From: Phialocephala subalpina
Lineage: Eukaryota > Ascomycota > Leotiomycetes > Helotiales > Mollisiaceae
DNA: 64,000 nt
Direction: 5' to 3'
Assembly (NCBI GenBank): GCA_900073065.1
Contig: FJOG01000006.1
Location: 1,936,113-2,000,112 of the forward strand
Shown here: positions 23,601 through 34,062 of the stretch, in pieces
How positions within the stretch are numbered: the stretch's first letter is position 1
How the letters are laid out: each line of letters starts with the position of its first letter
The notes under the pieces: generated by a model
What the model was told of the DNA's origin: nothing
Seen by the model: the letters and a program-made list of their open reading frames with translations, nothing else
The model's database searches: none
Made by a program: the position numbers and the translations under genes

Positions 23601-24037
23601 GACCCACCATAGGCTCCGTCAGCCGTAATTCTTGTGCCAAAACCTCTCCATAGAGATGCTGATCGCGGTCGAAGAATCGTCTAATAAAGGTACGCGCTGC
23701 GCTGGGATCTGAAGTAGGTCGGAAAGGAAGAAGGAGAAACGGCATATCCAGAGCTGCCGAGAAAGAGACATTAGCCCGTGTAACGCGACAAAGATATCAC
23801 AATGGGATCGTGCATATCTGACAGCGGGGTGATGACAATCGTTACCATACCTCTTGATTTCAGTTCCGCGGTGCATCCTCTGAGCAGCTGTTGCACTTCC
23901 TCCGCGTCAACGGATTTTCGCGTCCATGCATCCTCCCAGCGAGGTTTTTGCGGCTCCTGGATCGCAGCTGGCTGTGCGCCCTTCTTGACCTTCGCAGGGC
24001 CATCTTTGCCCTTCAGCCTGGAGAAGAAACTCGGCAT
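20631..24037 (-). CDS. MSB1: Msb1/Mug8-domain protein (Rho/polarity scaffold)
   Basis: Exons: 24037-23851, 23753-23608, 23562-23469, 23421-23193, 23142-20795 and 20746-20631. All junctions keep frame, giving about 1040 residues. The N-terminus MPSFFSRLKGKDG, then PRWEDAWTRKSVDAEEVQ, the segment MPFLLLPFRPTSDPSAAR, KWCWSRLPGGVVGWEAYELF and the tract ending DDDRALQEFAEYEDPVKALT match the Msb1/Mug8 domain of filamentous fungi (about residues 30-420). The rest is low-complexity and Ser/Pro/Glu-rich with basic patches (KKHNKLKKKEPATGGFRKMF) and a C-terminal coiled coil (IESRVARIKARVAELTG). In yeast Msb1 works with Cdc42, Bem1 and Rho1 at sites of polarised growth. The last intron (48 nt, GTATGT...ACAG) is a multiple of three without a stop, so its retention would still give an open frame. 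Confidence 0.88.
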
Positions 24038-25402
24038 GGTGGTGGGGAATCGATTATCTATGTAGGGAAGTGCAGTCGCAATGCATTCGATATGCGGCGG
24101 GACCAAGAAATTATTTTAAGGGGCGTACGCGCGTTGGAGGACGGAGAGGATTCGAAGGAGGGGTAAAAGGATCGAAGACCGGGTTCCTTGACGAGCAGGA
24201 GAGTAAATTGAGGATCCTGCCGCGCCTTCAACCTGCGTGATGAAGTGAATGTGGTTGTGAAATAATAGGGGAGTGGTCGTCGAGATCGAGATAGAGATAC
24301 TACGCGACCAGTTTGGCATAGAAGAAGTTTATCGGCCCCTGAAATTCGGCAGAGAGATTGCTGCTGGCGCTCGAGCCCACTGAATGGCAGAAGGCGGTGA
24401 GCGCTTTGGGTGCGGATTGTTAGTAAGAGCGACAGCCACAGAGCTCTTACTTTGGGAGAAGTAAGCTTCTGATGACTGCGATTGGGTCTGGCTCGACAAT
24501 GTTTCTCAGGCTGTTGATACTGGAAGAGAATGCTTCTGGTCTGGACACAGTGGTGAAGTGTTGACGTCGAGGATCGAGGATCATGAGACGGTGCTTGACT
24601 AAGCAGCTGCTGGACAGTCGAATGAAGGCGAATTAATGAGGAATGAGTTGGATATAGGGACAAGGAACATCGTTCCTGCAATTGGGTGTGGGCATCTGCA
24701 CTTTTTTCTTCTTCATATTGAGGGCGGTATTAACATTGTCAGGACCCTCGAAAATTCTACGCGATCCCTGCTATCCAGCTCAGACAACTCCCGTCCGTCT
24801 GTCACCAACTGCCAACGCATCCCATCCTTCGTGTTCAAATATCAACCATGGCCAATCCCAATTGCCATCGACACTCCTCGGTGATGGCTCTGGACGTGGG
24901 CGCACCAACCAGTTGATCGCGATCTTCTTCAATGGGCTCCAATGATCCCCGATGGAGATTTAGATTTGCGGTGTGCCCATCAGTTTGGGCGCACCCAGAT
25001 ATAGCATCAATTATGCGCCGCTCGAGCCTTTTCGGGATGTCTTGTTGCAGATTTTGTTCATGGCTTGAGTGTTTGTGGCTGCAGTTCATGCGCCTTATTT
25101 GAATGTCGCCAGGAACGTCCCTCTGTGCTATTTGACCTGCAGAGGTCCCGTCCAGAATATTCCTCGGTCCAGTGGGCGACTTGGGAATTGAGGCTTTACA
25201 GCTGCATATCAGGTGATAACGCGCCTGTTCCAATCGGATGTGACCACGAGTGTGACCAACCTGCAGGCAGATGCGAGGCTCTCTCAAGCCAGCCCCTCCA
25301 CCATTATTTCAGGCATAATCGGGAAGCGGATGACGATGAGACTGGGACCCGTATGATCGCTGATCGAACAAGCCCCTTCCCGGTGGCGAGCCTGCCAAGT
25401 CA
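24038..25402. other. Shared upstream region of MSB1 (-) and the HET gene (+)
   Basis: A divergent intergenic region. The MSB1-proximal half is C/T-rich on the minus strand, like a long leader, and the 207-codon minus ORF there (24058-24681) has leader-type composition. Nothing else supported. Confidence 0.5.
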
Positions 25403-27433
25403 ATGGTTTCGGAGATGGACGATTACCAGTATTCAAAGATCTCGGATCAGAACACAATTCGATTGATCTTCCTTCAACCATCGCCGGATCTCGAAGCCGA
25501 AGTCAGATGCTCTCTGATCCAAGCGTCGCTCGAAGAACTGGAAGATGATATCATCGAGCACTATATAGCTCTTTCATATGTGTGGGGTGATCCTACCTTG
25601 TCATGTTCGGCGCTGGTTGATGGAAGGAGGGTTCGAATAACTCCTTCTCTGGACTGCGCACTTCGACATCTTCGCGAACCCAACAAAATCCTACGACTAT
25701 GGGCTGACGGCATTTGTATCAATCAGAACGATGTTGAGGACCGCAATCAACAAGTTCGACTGATGGGTTCTGTTTACACTTTGGCTCAACATACTATCAT
25801 CTTCCTCGGTCCCTCGAACAGCGAAGCAGATTTTGTTATTCAATACATTGCAGCACAAAGGGATTCGAAATCACAGACACCCTCGTCTGACAACAGCGCT
25901 CTTTCAAACGATCTAGAAGCTGCGCTGAACACGAACATACTCAGCCACCCGTGGTTCACTAGAGTATGGGTACTTCAAGAGCTCGTTCTTTCCAGAGATC
26001 CATGGATTCAGTACGGCAAAGCTCGTGTTAGGTGGGATCTATTCTCCAGGTTTGCGCTTTCGGGTTCGGCTGGTGCGTTGACAGACCCTGGGGCATCGAG
26101 CGCTGCCGGTATGATCCAGCTCAGAAAAGTGCATAGAAAGGACGCAGCTTCCAATACACAAACCCCAAACTCTTCCTCCAACGAAGCACTCCTCAACATT
26201 CTTCTTACTCGGCGAGGAGCTGGTGTATCCGACCCTCGAGATATGGTCTATGGTCACCTAGGTCTATTGGATCGACCTACTGTGCCACCGATTGAGATTG
26301 ACTACGGGAGATCTATCGCCGAAGTCTACGAAGATATAGCACGCCATTACATCAAAAGGCAGTCTGTACGCTTCCTCCAATACGTTGAGGATATCGAATT
26401 ACATGAGCGTCGAGATGGTCTTCCTTCATGGGTTCCGGATTGGACTGTATCTTCAACAACCCTTCCTTTGGACACCTCCTCCCTCGTCAACACCAAATCT
26501 AGATGGCATTTCCCTTCAGCTAATCCGCACGTCCTCGTCGTCAACATGTATGACTATGGACGCATCATGTATCTGCTGGAAAGCCCATACTCCCTAAAAA
26601 ATTCCAAAGCCCAATTTGGGGACGACGGACCAAGAACATCCTTCCCGGAGTATTTCGAAGAACAACTCGCATTCGGATCGATTGATAGGAAAGGAAAATT
26701 CTCGAAGCAGCCAGATCAGAACGTACTAAAGGGGTCTTTACCACTTATTAAACCAATTCTATCTGGAAGGAAGCCTTCTACCGACAACGCTCTCAAGGAA
26801 AGGATCACTGAGTTCAAGCTACATCACACCCCAGAAACAATCTACGACGTCTTCAAGGCCACATGTGCGAAATTCTACGATGTAATCGAACAGAGTGGCA
26901 ACGATCGCTTGCGTGACCCTGGTACTTGGGATACTAAGTCGAAATTGTATCAACTGAGGTCCTACATCGCCGATCGATTCAATATATCTACTCACTTCAT
27001 ACCATCAAAACACAAAAATACACTAAAAAAACTCACCGTATACCTTTTTTTCATGGAAGACTTCTACTTCACTAAAAGGGCTGTTCCCCAGGACTGGTTG
27101 ATAGCCATCCTAGACAGCGGCGGATACATGGATGTACCAAGAAGAGTTCGAGTAGGAGATGGTGTCTGTGGTCTATTCGACTCGTTCATATTCTTCCGAC
27201 CTACCCCGCCAACGGAAAGTGAAGAGATGATACACCGTCTCCAGTTCGATCACAGCCTCAGGGAATTTGCCAGACCTCTGACAGTCCCTAAAGATGGGTC
27301 GATACCGATCCAATGCGGCCGGTATGTGGGTCAAGACTGCTTTAATGGCATAAAGACTAGATTGAATCACGCAAGACTTCGTGCCTTGACACCAATCAAA
27401 GACGAAAAGCGCATGTTGTTGGCTCTCCACTGA
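25403..27433 (+). CDS. HET-domain (heterokaryon incompatibility) protein
   Basis: A single-exon ORF of 676 residues. The HET domain spans about residues 50-205 with its three hallmark blocks: YIALSYVWGD (54-63), LRLWADGICINQNDVEDRNQ (about 96) and WFTRVWVLQELVLSR (about 190). These are followed by the usual downstream signature PRDMVYGHLGL and EIDYGRSIAEVYEDIARHYI. The C-terminal part ends with the typical VGDGVCGLFDS ... YVGQDCFNGI module of long HET proteins. The domain triggers cell death when activated in fungal non-self recognition, and TIR-like nucleotide chemistry has been proposed for it. No NACHT, ankyrin or WD repeats are attached. MVSEMDD could also start at the second Met, four codons in. 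No lesion is visible, so this copy appears functional, unlike the HET remnant at the right side of the window. Confidence 0.93.
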   Translation: MVSEMDDYQYSKISDQNTIRLIFLQPSPDLEAEVRCSLIQASLEELEDDIIEHYIALSYVWGDPTLSCSALVDGRRVRITPSLDCALRHLREPNKILRLWADGICINQNDVEDRNQQVRLMGSVYTLAQHTIIFLGPSNSEADFVIQYIAAQRDSKSQTPSSDNSALSNDLEAALNTNILSHPWFTRVWVLQELVLSRDPWIQYGKARVRWDLFSRFALSGSAGALTDPGASSAAGMIQLRKVHRKDAASNTQTPNSSSNEALLNILLTRRGAGVSDPRDMVYGHLGLLDRPTVPPIEIDYGRSIAEVYEDIARHYIKRQSVRFLQYVEDIELHERRDGLPSWVPDWTVSSTTLPLDTSSLVNTKSRWHFPSANPHVLVVNMYDYGRIMYLLESPYSLKNSKAQFGDDGPRTSFPEYFEEQLAFGSIDRKGKFSKQPDQNVLKGSLPLIKPILSGRKPSTDNALKERITEFKLHHTPETIYDVFKATCAKFYDVIEQSGNDRLRDPGTWDTKSKLYQLRSYIADRFNISTHFIPSKHKNTLKKLTVYLFFMEDFYFTKRAVPQDWLIAILDSGGYMDVPRRVRVGDGVCGLFDSFIFFRPTPPTESEEMIHRLQFDHSLREFARPLTVPKDGSIPIQCGRYVGQDCFNGIKTRLNHARLRALTPIKDEKRMLLALH

Positions 27434-28178
27434 AGTCCAAATTACACGGATCTTTCAAGTCCAGCGGAGCGAAGCGTAGTGTGTAGTTCTTCGATGAAGT
27501 CGATGTTGTTGTCTTTTCTCCAGTCCAATGTGGCCCGAGGTGAGCTTTTTTGACGAAGTGAGCGAGGGTTTTGGTCGCCAATCGTGATTCGGTTGATTGG
27601 TGCCTCTGTCCTTATCTTGGAGGCTTACAGTCCTAGTCCTAGGTCCCGATAGGAACGTTCTGGCACGAGGCCTGTCGTATGAGGGTATATCTAAAGATGT
27701 TGGAGTTGAGATGAGAGGGTGGAAAGTTGGTCAGACATTTTTGGTGTACTTGCGGATTGAGATTGTGCAGACGAGACTCTTGAGTATTGATCGTAGAGAA
27801 ACAGATAAGGAATAGTTGAAGATTTGACTGTTGAGTGGTGAGGAGGGTCCGAGTTTCAGATCCCAGATGAGCAATTTGCGTTAACTCGATGACAAGACTA
27901 CCTACACAAGGTTGAGTAGCTGTGAGGATCAATGACATTTCACGTGATCGTGACCTTCGAAAGTCCGAGAACGGCCAGGCCAATGAAGGATGTATGCAAG
28001 ATCTAAGCACGCAAGAGCCAAGAAAGAGACATGCAATTCAACAGCAGACTCAGAGAGCGCTTCTAGCCAACCTTTGAGATTACCAAGCGATCCAATTTTC
28101 CACTAAAGCACTTCCGTCAGCTCATGGTCCGTTGAGCCAGCTAGCCATTACCAACTCACAAGTCTCAGTGATATCTAG
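27434..28178. other. Spacer, no gene seen
   Basis: Intergenic. A TTTCACGTGATCGTGACC site (about 27939-27956) is the only notable motif. Confidence 0.5.
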
Positions 28179-29441
28179 ATGGCAGGGACCCGAAGTATTT
28201 TACGACGAGCTCTTCTTTATGGTACATGCAATACTTCAAGTTTAATTAACCGCAGCATGCTGACTGCTATCGCCAGTTCCGAGCTCGTCAACTCGAATGC
28301 TGGACAAAGCGCGCGGTCTTCGGGTCGATTGTGTTGCCTATAATCTTGAAGATTCAGTGTCACCTGGAATAAAGGCTGAGGCACGTTGAAGACTGCGAGC
28401 TTTTCTCGACAAGCCACGTCCGGAATCCATCCGCGAGCAATCGGTTCGAATCAACGCTGTGTCGAGCGGCTATGCACTAGATGATCTCATTGCAGTTGCA
28501 AGTTTGGGCGATACAAACACTACAACGGACAACCTGATGAATTGCAGCTTAGCAGCCGGAATATCGACTCCATTCTTGTTCCCAAAGTCGACTCGGCATC
28601 AGACCTTCACTTTGTGACTGACGTTATCCGCTACTTCCGTCACGAGAAGGATAGCCAGAGTGACCCCAATGAAACACGCTCGCCTATCCAAATAATCGCA
28701 TCGATTGAGCCTGCTAAGGCGGTGATGGATATATCTACCATATGCAAGGCATCTATCTCTATATCTTTCGGGCTTGATCTTGCAGCTGAAGACTTCGCCA
28801 ACGACTTATCTCTAGCTCGAACTCCAAGCCTTACTGAGTTTCTCTTTGCCAGGGCTACAATTTTTACAGCCAGTAGAGCGTACAACTTGCCAAGTATAAT
28901 CGATTTAGTCGATAGAACGTATAAGGACGAAGTTGGCCAGAAGGTCCTCCTCGAAGAATGTCTTGACGCGAAACGCCATGGTTTCAATGGCAAGCAATGT
29001 ATTTGTCGCTACAATCGGAGATACGTATCACTTAAGCGTACGCGTCTATGATGGAGGGTAGTCGTAAAGTAAAATCAAAAGTGCTGTTCATTATTATCGT
29101 CTTGTCGAGTCTAAGAGCTCGAGGCCTGCTCTCTTATGGAGAGCATGCTCACGCTAGGCATATAGCCTAAAACACGTGATATTTATTCCAACAATATTCA
29201 TCCGAGCTAAATAGATGTCAATCAGGACGCCTTTTCTCCGTCCGGTGAAGAGCTAACATGGTCAGTAAGAGTAGTCATTGCGGCCGGCAAGGCAGAGCAT
29301 GAAGGAAGAGGCGTACACGCTTGACGGGAAGATGATCGATGTTCCAGTTGTCAGGCTAGAGGACTTATCCAAAAAGCAGAGTTATGCGACATAGAGGTTG
29401 ATGCGGCCATGGCAAAGTGGAGGCACCAGGAGCCAGAATAG
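28179..29441 (+). pseudogene. Citrate lyase beta-like (CLYBL/HpcH-HpaI aldolase family) pseudogene
   Basis: Exon 1 (28179-28221) reads MAGTRSILRRALLY, exon 2 starts at 28277 (PSSSTRMLDKARGLRVDC, AYNLEDSV) and exon 3 starts at 28548 (SRNIDSILVPKVDSASD ... GFNGKQCI). These are the ordered hallmarks of fungal mitochondrial citrate-lyase-subunit-beta-like proteins (LYVPGSS, YDLEDSV, PKVDS, GKQCIHPSQ). Lesions: a TGA replaces an Arg codon at 28387-28389; about 195 bp is inserted at 29004-29198 between KQCI and HPS; a TAA replaces Gln at 29208-29210; a frame change occurs near 29311 before AYTLDGKMIDVPVV, and another near 29366-29376 before KAELCDIEVDAAMAKW. The frame ends HQEPE, stop, at 29441. 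The YDLEDSV Asp also reads Asn. The lesions are mainly C-to-T or G-to-A, as after RIP. The intact family acts on acyl-CoA substrates such as citramalyl-CoA. Confidence 0.88.
29004..29198. mobile_element. About 195-bp insertion inside the pseudogene, type unknown
   Basis: The flanking codons (TGT ATT | CAT CCG AGC) would be contiguous in an intact gene. Both edges end in TATT, and the left CAATGTATT resembles the right CAATATT, which suggests a short target duplication. It lacks GT...AG ends, so it is not a simple intron. No clear terminal inverted repeats were seen. Confidence 0.4.
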
Positions 29442-29804
29442 AATGCTATCGGTTTCAAACCCTTTCCTGGTACATGTTTAACCCAGGACCCGGATTGCAA
29501 TACTGCAACTTGAAGCACTCCGTCCTATAGTATGAAGAAGGCACGTGTGCCATTCTACAGTAGAATAAAGTATGATGGTCTAGACGCGATCACTCTATCC
29601 CTAAAATAGTCGTACCCCGTCTGGTGTCCATTCTTAATGCCAATGTTCCTTCTGGGACCCAATTCGGCCCCTTACTAGGGCTGCCCCGAAACTATTTTTA
29701 TATCTGTAGTACAACAATTGCGAGTATATCGGTTTGAAAGACAGCACCTCGAAGTGATTACGTCTGAAGTATAATACCTTAACATGCTGTAAGATAGTAC
29801 TGTA
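29442..29804. other. Spacer before transposon
   Basis: No gene seen; base composition becomes AT-richer toward the element. Confidence 0.4.
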
Positions 29805-31107
29805 CAATCAAGTCGGGTGAAAACTCGTCACGTGACGTTGCATTCGCTTATATTGCCGAAACCTATATACGCCACCACAAACACAATAACTCTCTTATTT
29901 TCTTATAGAATCCTTTTAAACTTCAAATCATAAGAGTCTCTCTAAAGAAGAAGAATACTTATCTCACAGAGCGTGAAAAGGAACGGATTTTAACGCTAAA
30001 AAATAAAGGATATAAACTTACCGCGATTTCATATAAAACTAAAATACCCCGCTCTATTGTGTTCTCCTTTATCTATCGGTACGCCAAAACCGATGGCTCT
30101 ACTCTTGCAAGAAAGCCCGAAAGCGGGGCAAAAAGGATACTCTCAGTTAAAGCCGAAAGAGCTTTAGTACGCATTGCTATATCTGAGCCAAAAATGACCC
30201 TAAAAGCGCTTGTAATGCCATCTAAATTTAGTAAGAGACTTAACTATTATACGGTCTCTCAAATCCTCAAACGACATAGAAAAGCTAAGCGCCGCTCTCG
30301 TAAGAAGCTTTATTTGAGTCCTCTTTACAAAAAAGAAGCGAAGAATCTATTGCAGAGAAGAACTCGAGCGGAAAAAGAACTTAAGAATAATGATTTGGAG
30401 TGATGAAGTTACTTTGGAGATAAGAGAGGACTAGACTATATTCTTTGTGATTAGAGAGCCGAGTAGAGATGAGGAGTACGCGGATAAGAATTTGAGGCCT
30501 ACTTTTAAGAGTAAACGAGAAACAATAAGAGCATGGGGTTGTTTTTATGGAGATTAGCTTAGCGCACTTTATATTCTCTCGAAAAGAGAGAATATAAACG
30601 CCGTGCGGTATAAGTAAGTACTTCAAAAATATATGATTCTATTTTATAAGAGAATAGAAAGAATATATATAAATGAGGTTATGTTTATAGAAGATAGCGC
30701 GAAGTAATATAAAGCTAATATTATTAAAGAGTATTTAATAAATAAAGGGATTAGAATAATATTATATACTTTATAATCTTTTGATTTTAATTCTATTGAG
30801 AATATATAGAAGAGGATTAAAGACGCAATCGCTAAATGAAAGCATAAGGCTAGAAATAGAGTGGATTTTATTGTAGCTATAAGAGAGGAGTAGGAGCAAA
30901 TAAGTAAAGATTTCTTTTTGAAACTATGTGATTTTATACCAAAAAAATATAGAGCTTGCTTTAAGAATGGTAGGGGAGCAACTAAGTATTAAATAGCTTC
31001 ATTTTGAGTCTAATTAGGCTAGTTTTCATAAGAGAATGGAAAAGTTGTTTGTTTTTAGGTGAGGGGTATGCTTATAGCACGTGACGAGTTTTACCCCGAC
31101 CTGATTG
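29805..31107 (+). mobile_element. Degenerate Tc1/mariner-type DNA transposon (1303 bp)
   Basis: It is bounded by TA dinucleotides (29803-29804, 31108-31109). Terminal inverted repeats of about 31 bp run left from CAATCAAGTCGGG to CTCGTCACGTG and right, as complement, from CAATCAGGTCGGG to CTCGTCACGTG, with about three mismatches. Inside, a transposase relic on the plus strand reads YLTEREKERILTLKNKGYKL, a Tc1 helix-turn-helix, and continues through LNYYTVSQILKRHRKAKRRS to 30403. After a frame change it reads IMIWSDEVTLE, the first DDE acidic block, and later SFDFNSIENI, equivalent to the Tc1 PDLNPIE block. Many TAG/TGA stops sit where Trp or Gln is expected and the DNA is very AT-rich, consistent with repeat-induced point mutation. 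It cannot encode active transposase. Confidence 0.88.
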
Positions 31108-31109
31108 TA

Positions 31110-31656
31110 CATGTGCTCTATTCATACTGTAATTCGAACTGCTTTGGCTTGAAGAACACGAATTCGACCTAAGTAGAACTTAGCGCAAGTTGAAATTTTA
31201 CACTGAAATCCAAACTATTCCAACTAGTAATGCAAAAATCCAGAGCATTCTTATAATCTGCACTGCACCAACTCGACTAATAGTCCTAGCTGAAGGACTA
31301 GGAAGGAATTAGAGTTTATTCGGTGATGCTCAGAGAGGACTAGCGGAGGATGAGTCATGGCGGGCCCGAGGATCTGCCGAGGGTGGTGACTTGCTGTTTG
31401 CGCTCCGCTGGTACGATGCAGTTTGCTCATAAGTCGATTGATATCGAACAAAACACCTCGGAAACTTGAGGTTTTGGCCTCTGTTTTCTGAGGGGTTTCG
31501 TTTTACTCATTGAGGCTAAGTGGGTGGGTGACCTGTTAATGTAGAGCCACGTGTTCGCTAAACTAAACGACCCAAAAGAAAATTTTCAACCTGCTTTCCT
31601 CCCGCCTTAAAAAAATATTGTGTTCTTTAATCGAGGTGAACCCCAATTCGCAGTTT
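31110..31656. other. Spacer, no gene seen
   Basis: Non-coding stretch between the transposon and the tRNA gene; no supported ORF. Confidence 0.45.
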
Positions 31657-31747
31657 TGCGGCTTCTGTGGATCGAACACAGTGCCTCCAGATTTAGTGAT
31701 CTGAAGTTGACTTCAGTCTGGCGCTCTCCCAAGTGAGCTAAAGCCGC
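31657..31747 (-). tRNA. tRNA-Phe (GAA) with 18-nt intron
   Basis: The minus strand reads GCGGCTT (acceptor 5'), D arm TAGCTCACTTGGGAGAGC, anticodon stem CCAGA, loop CTGAAG, then an 18-nt intron (31693-31710), then ATCTGG, variable AGGCA, T arm CTGTG-TTCGATC-CACAG, acceptor 3' AAGCCGC and discriminator A. All four stems pair fully. The anticodon GAA lies at 31714-31712, and the intron sits at the canonical place between positions 37 and 38. No CCA is encoded, as usual for nuclear tRNA genes. Confidence 0.96.
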
Positions 31748-32159
31748 CTCCATTTGTTGGTTTAAAAGCTGCTTATTTTAATTTATGAGTAAGATTGAAA
31801 GACTCTTTCCTAGCTTCCTGACTAGCCTGTTTGTACCTGAGGCCGAGCAAGATTACACCCACCATTTATGCCGCCCCGAGGAACACTAAAAATTTGAGAT
31901 TTTTTTTTCAAACTCCTTCGAAAATTCTGAAACGCTCGAGGGATACTATATTTAGGTTGCTGATTCCGAATATCGACTCGAGTTTGCGATTTTACGTTGT
32001 TGTTGTGGTGAAATAATGGTTTGAGGGGTTAGTGAGCGCTTTTACTGCGCGGCTTGCATCCGGCAAAGCATTCCCCAACAACTTGACTGTGGCCATAGTT
32101 GTTCTGCAAACCAAATGCTACCTTATGTATACAAAACTTAATTAAGCACGGATATAACT
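31748..32159. other. Spacer, no gene seen
   Basis: Includes the upstream region of the 617-aa gene; nothing else supported. Confidence 0.45.
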
Positions 32160-34013
32160 TTGGAAATGACAGAACAGAGTCTTGAAGATCAAGTTTGTAC
32201 CTTACAAGCACGACTTCATGCAGCTGATACAAGGATTTCCACTCTTGAAGCAAAGTTCATCCATCCCTTCGAGTTATATTCAGGAACGGAGATGATTCAA
32301 GCCCTGTTGGCGTCTGCTTATAAAGATCTCATAGGAGACCACTTCAAGCAGCTCACCGAATTCTTGTCCCTCCTTCGCCAGTGTAAACCTATCGGTAATA
32401 CAGATCTTCAGGCATCTGTCTCGGGGCTGTTAGAGGATTTCTACACCGCGGAGCCAGTGCTATCTCAAAGGCCACAGGGGGAACTTGTTCGTCCGGGTGG
32501 ACTTCCTTCCGCATTTATCGGCCTTGCAATGCACTGTCCAAGCAAAAAGAAGAGTTATAATTTATTCTTCGACTATCAAAATCCATCTGTCAAGCTTTTG
32601 ATAGATAAAGGAATTACAGCATCGAACTCATATGGTTTCGACTGGCACTGGCGCTCTGAGAGCCACGAAAAGCAACGTAAATGTCCAGTTAGAGGCTATT
32701 CTGTTGCTTTGAGGTCCATTCATGAAATCATGACCTCTAACTTACTCAAAGCTCTTCCCTTACCCCTACTTGTTATATCTGGAGCTTGTGCTTGGAAGAA
32801 TTATCTCAAGACACTTTCTCCTCAAGCACGCCAAATCGAAGTGCCTATCAGACCTAGAGTTTCTTGTTCATTTGTTCTAGACTTCGGCTCATGTGGACTC
32901 AAAAGGATATCATGTCATATACCTCATCCCGAGTTTTTGTTTTATAACAAGACTCTCAGTTGGGAGCATGACTCGTCAGATATGGCTCTTATAATAGATT
33001 ATTTGCTCAATCTAGTGCTCGAGCTTATAGGATTATCATCTCCCGACAAAGATGGTCATTTCCTCGACATCGTCCACAAGAATCCAAGATATAGACCAAA
33101 ACCTCTCACAACGACTTCAAGCCCTATCATTCTACCTGTGTCATCCAACTCGACCATTCCATCCCCTCCGTCAACTTGCAATAAAGCTCGGCAGCCTAGC
33201 CTGATTTGCAACGGTTTTGCAAAGTGGCATGCCTATGTTCAAGATGAAATCAACCTAGGAAAGCATCTGGCTCTTGACCAGTACGATAAGAGCTTCATTG
33301 ATTGGGCCTTGCAGATATACGGAGTAATAGCAGATGACGTGTTAGATAATGGCGAGTCCTTGGCAGACACAATTAAATGGATCATGGCAGACAGGGCTAA
33401 TGCGACAAACAAAGTCAGAAGAGAAGTGGATACAATCGTCAAGGCCGGAACTATAGTCCAATCCGAAGACGACAATGACTCTCCCCTACTGAATAATTCA
33501 GGTCATCGAGACAATACGAATGGCAAGAGGGCACATAGAACATTGTATGAAGCATTCAAAAACACTAGCGCAATTGCTATAATGCCAGCTGCCAAGAGAC
33601 TGCGACCTGGGCCGAAGTACATGAGAAAGCCACGCAACGTTGTCGAGCATGAGTTGTGGCACTCAAGGATCGTTAAAGTGTGGGCTAGCGGTGATATTTA
33701 CTTTTGGATTCCGTCGGAGAAAACACGGCTAGGCATACATATGGGGGCAAAGCTTGGCAGCCAGCTCAAAGATAGAGTTATGGATAATACCGGCGACCCG
33801 AGAGATTATACTATCGAATTCGCAATCGAAGGTATTAGAATATGCTATGGAACTGATAGCATTTGGCACAAATCGGTGGCTGGTTTAGCTAGCGTTGGCG
33901 ACGGGAAGCGCTTAGTGGAGCAGTTAGATAGGGAGTCTCCATCAAAATGGTCAAAGACACCTCAACAGTCATCGAGCCCGTCCTCCCTCCTTTCTAATAT
34001 CCAAAAACAGTGA
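32160..34013 (+). CDS. Uncharacterised 617-residue fungal protein
   Basis: A single-exon ORF. Residues about 3-35 form a short coiled coil (LEDQVCTLQARLHAADTRIS). A globular region (about 40-300) contains YSVALRSIHEI, LPLPLLVISGACAWKNY and a hydrophobic helix at IIDYLLNLVLELIGL. The middle is Ser/Pro-rich, and a second folded region (about 510-600) contains HSRIVKVWASGDIYFWIPSE. A basic patch (AAKRLRPGPKYMRKPRN, about 480-496) could be a nuclear signal. There is no signal peptide or known catalytic motif. The codons and composition are coherent over the full length, so it is a real gene. The family is not recognised; it looks like a lineage-restricted Leotiomycete-type protein (inference). 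Confidence 0.8.
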   Translation: MEMTEQSLEDQVCTLQARLHAADTRISTLEAKFIHPFELYSGTEMIQALLASAYKDLIGDHFKQLTEFLSLLRQCKPIGNTDLQASVSGLLEDFYTAEPVLSQRPQGELVRPGGLPSAFIGLAMHCPSKKKSYNLFFDYQNPSVKLLIDKGITASNSYGFDWHWRSESHEKQRKCPVRGYSVALRSIHEIMTSNLLKALPLPLLVISGACAWKNYLKTLSPQARQIEVPIRPRVSCSFVLDFGSCGLKRISCHIPHPEFLFYNKTLSWEHDSSDMALIIDYLLNLVLELIGLSSPDKDGHFLDIVHKNPRYRPKPLTTTSSPIILPVSSNSTIPSPPSTCNKARQPSLICNGFAKWHAYVQDEINLGKHLALDQYDKSFIDWALQIYGVIADDVLDNGESLADTIKWIMADRANATNKVRREVDTIVKAGTIVQSEDDNDSPLLNNSGHRDNTNGKRAHRTLYEAFKNTSAIAIMPAAKRLRPGPKYMRKPRNVVEHELWHSRIVKVWASGDIYFWIPSEKTRLGIHMGAKLGSQLKDRVMDNTGDPRDYTIEFAIEGIRICYGTDSIWHKSVAGLASVGDGKRLVEQLDRESPSKWSKTPQQSSSPSSLLSNIQKQ

Positions 34014-34062
34014 AAGACAGAACCTGATAGGAGAGAATAGGGAGTTCAACCAGCTAGTCAAC

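Noticed and set aside
24058..24681. 207-codon minus ORF upstream of MSB1
   Set aside because: Ser/Leu/Arg-rich translation of a pyrimidine-rich leader; ends just above the MSB1 start and lacks any motif.
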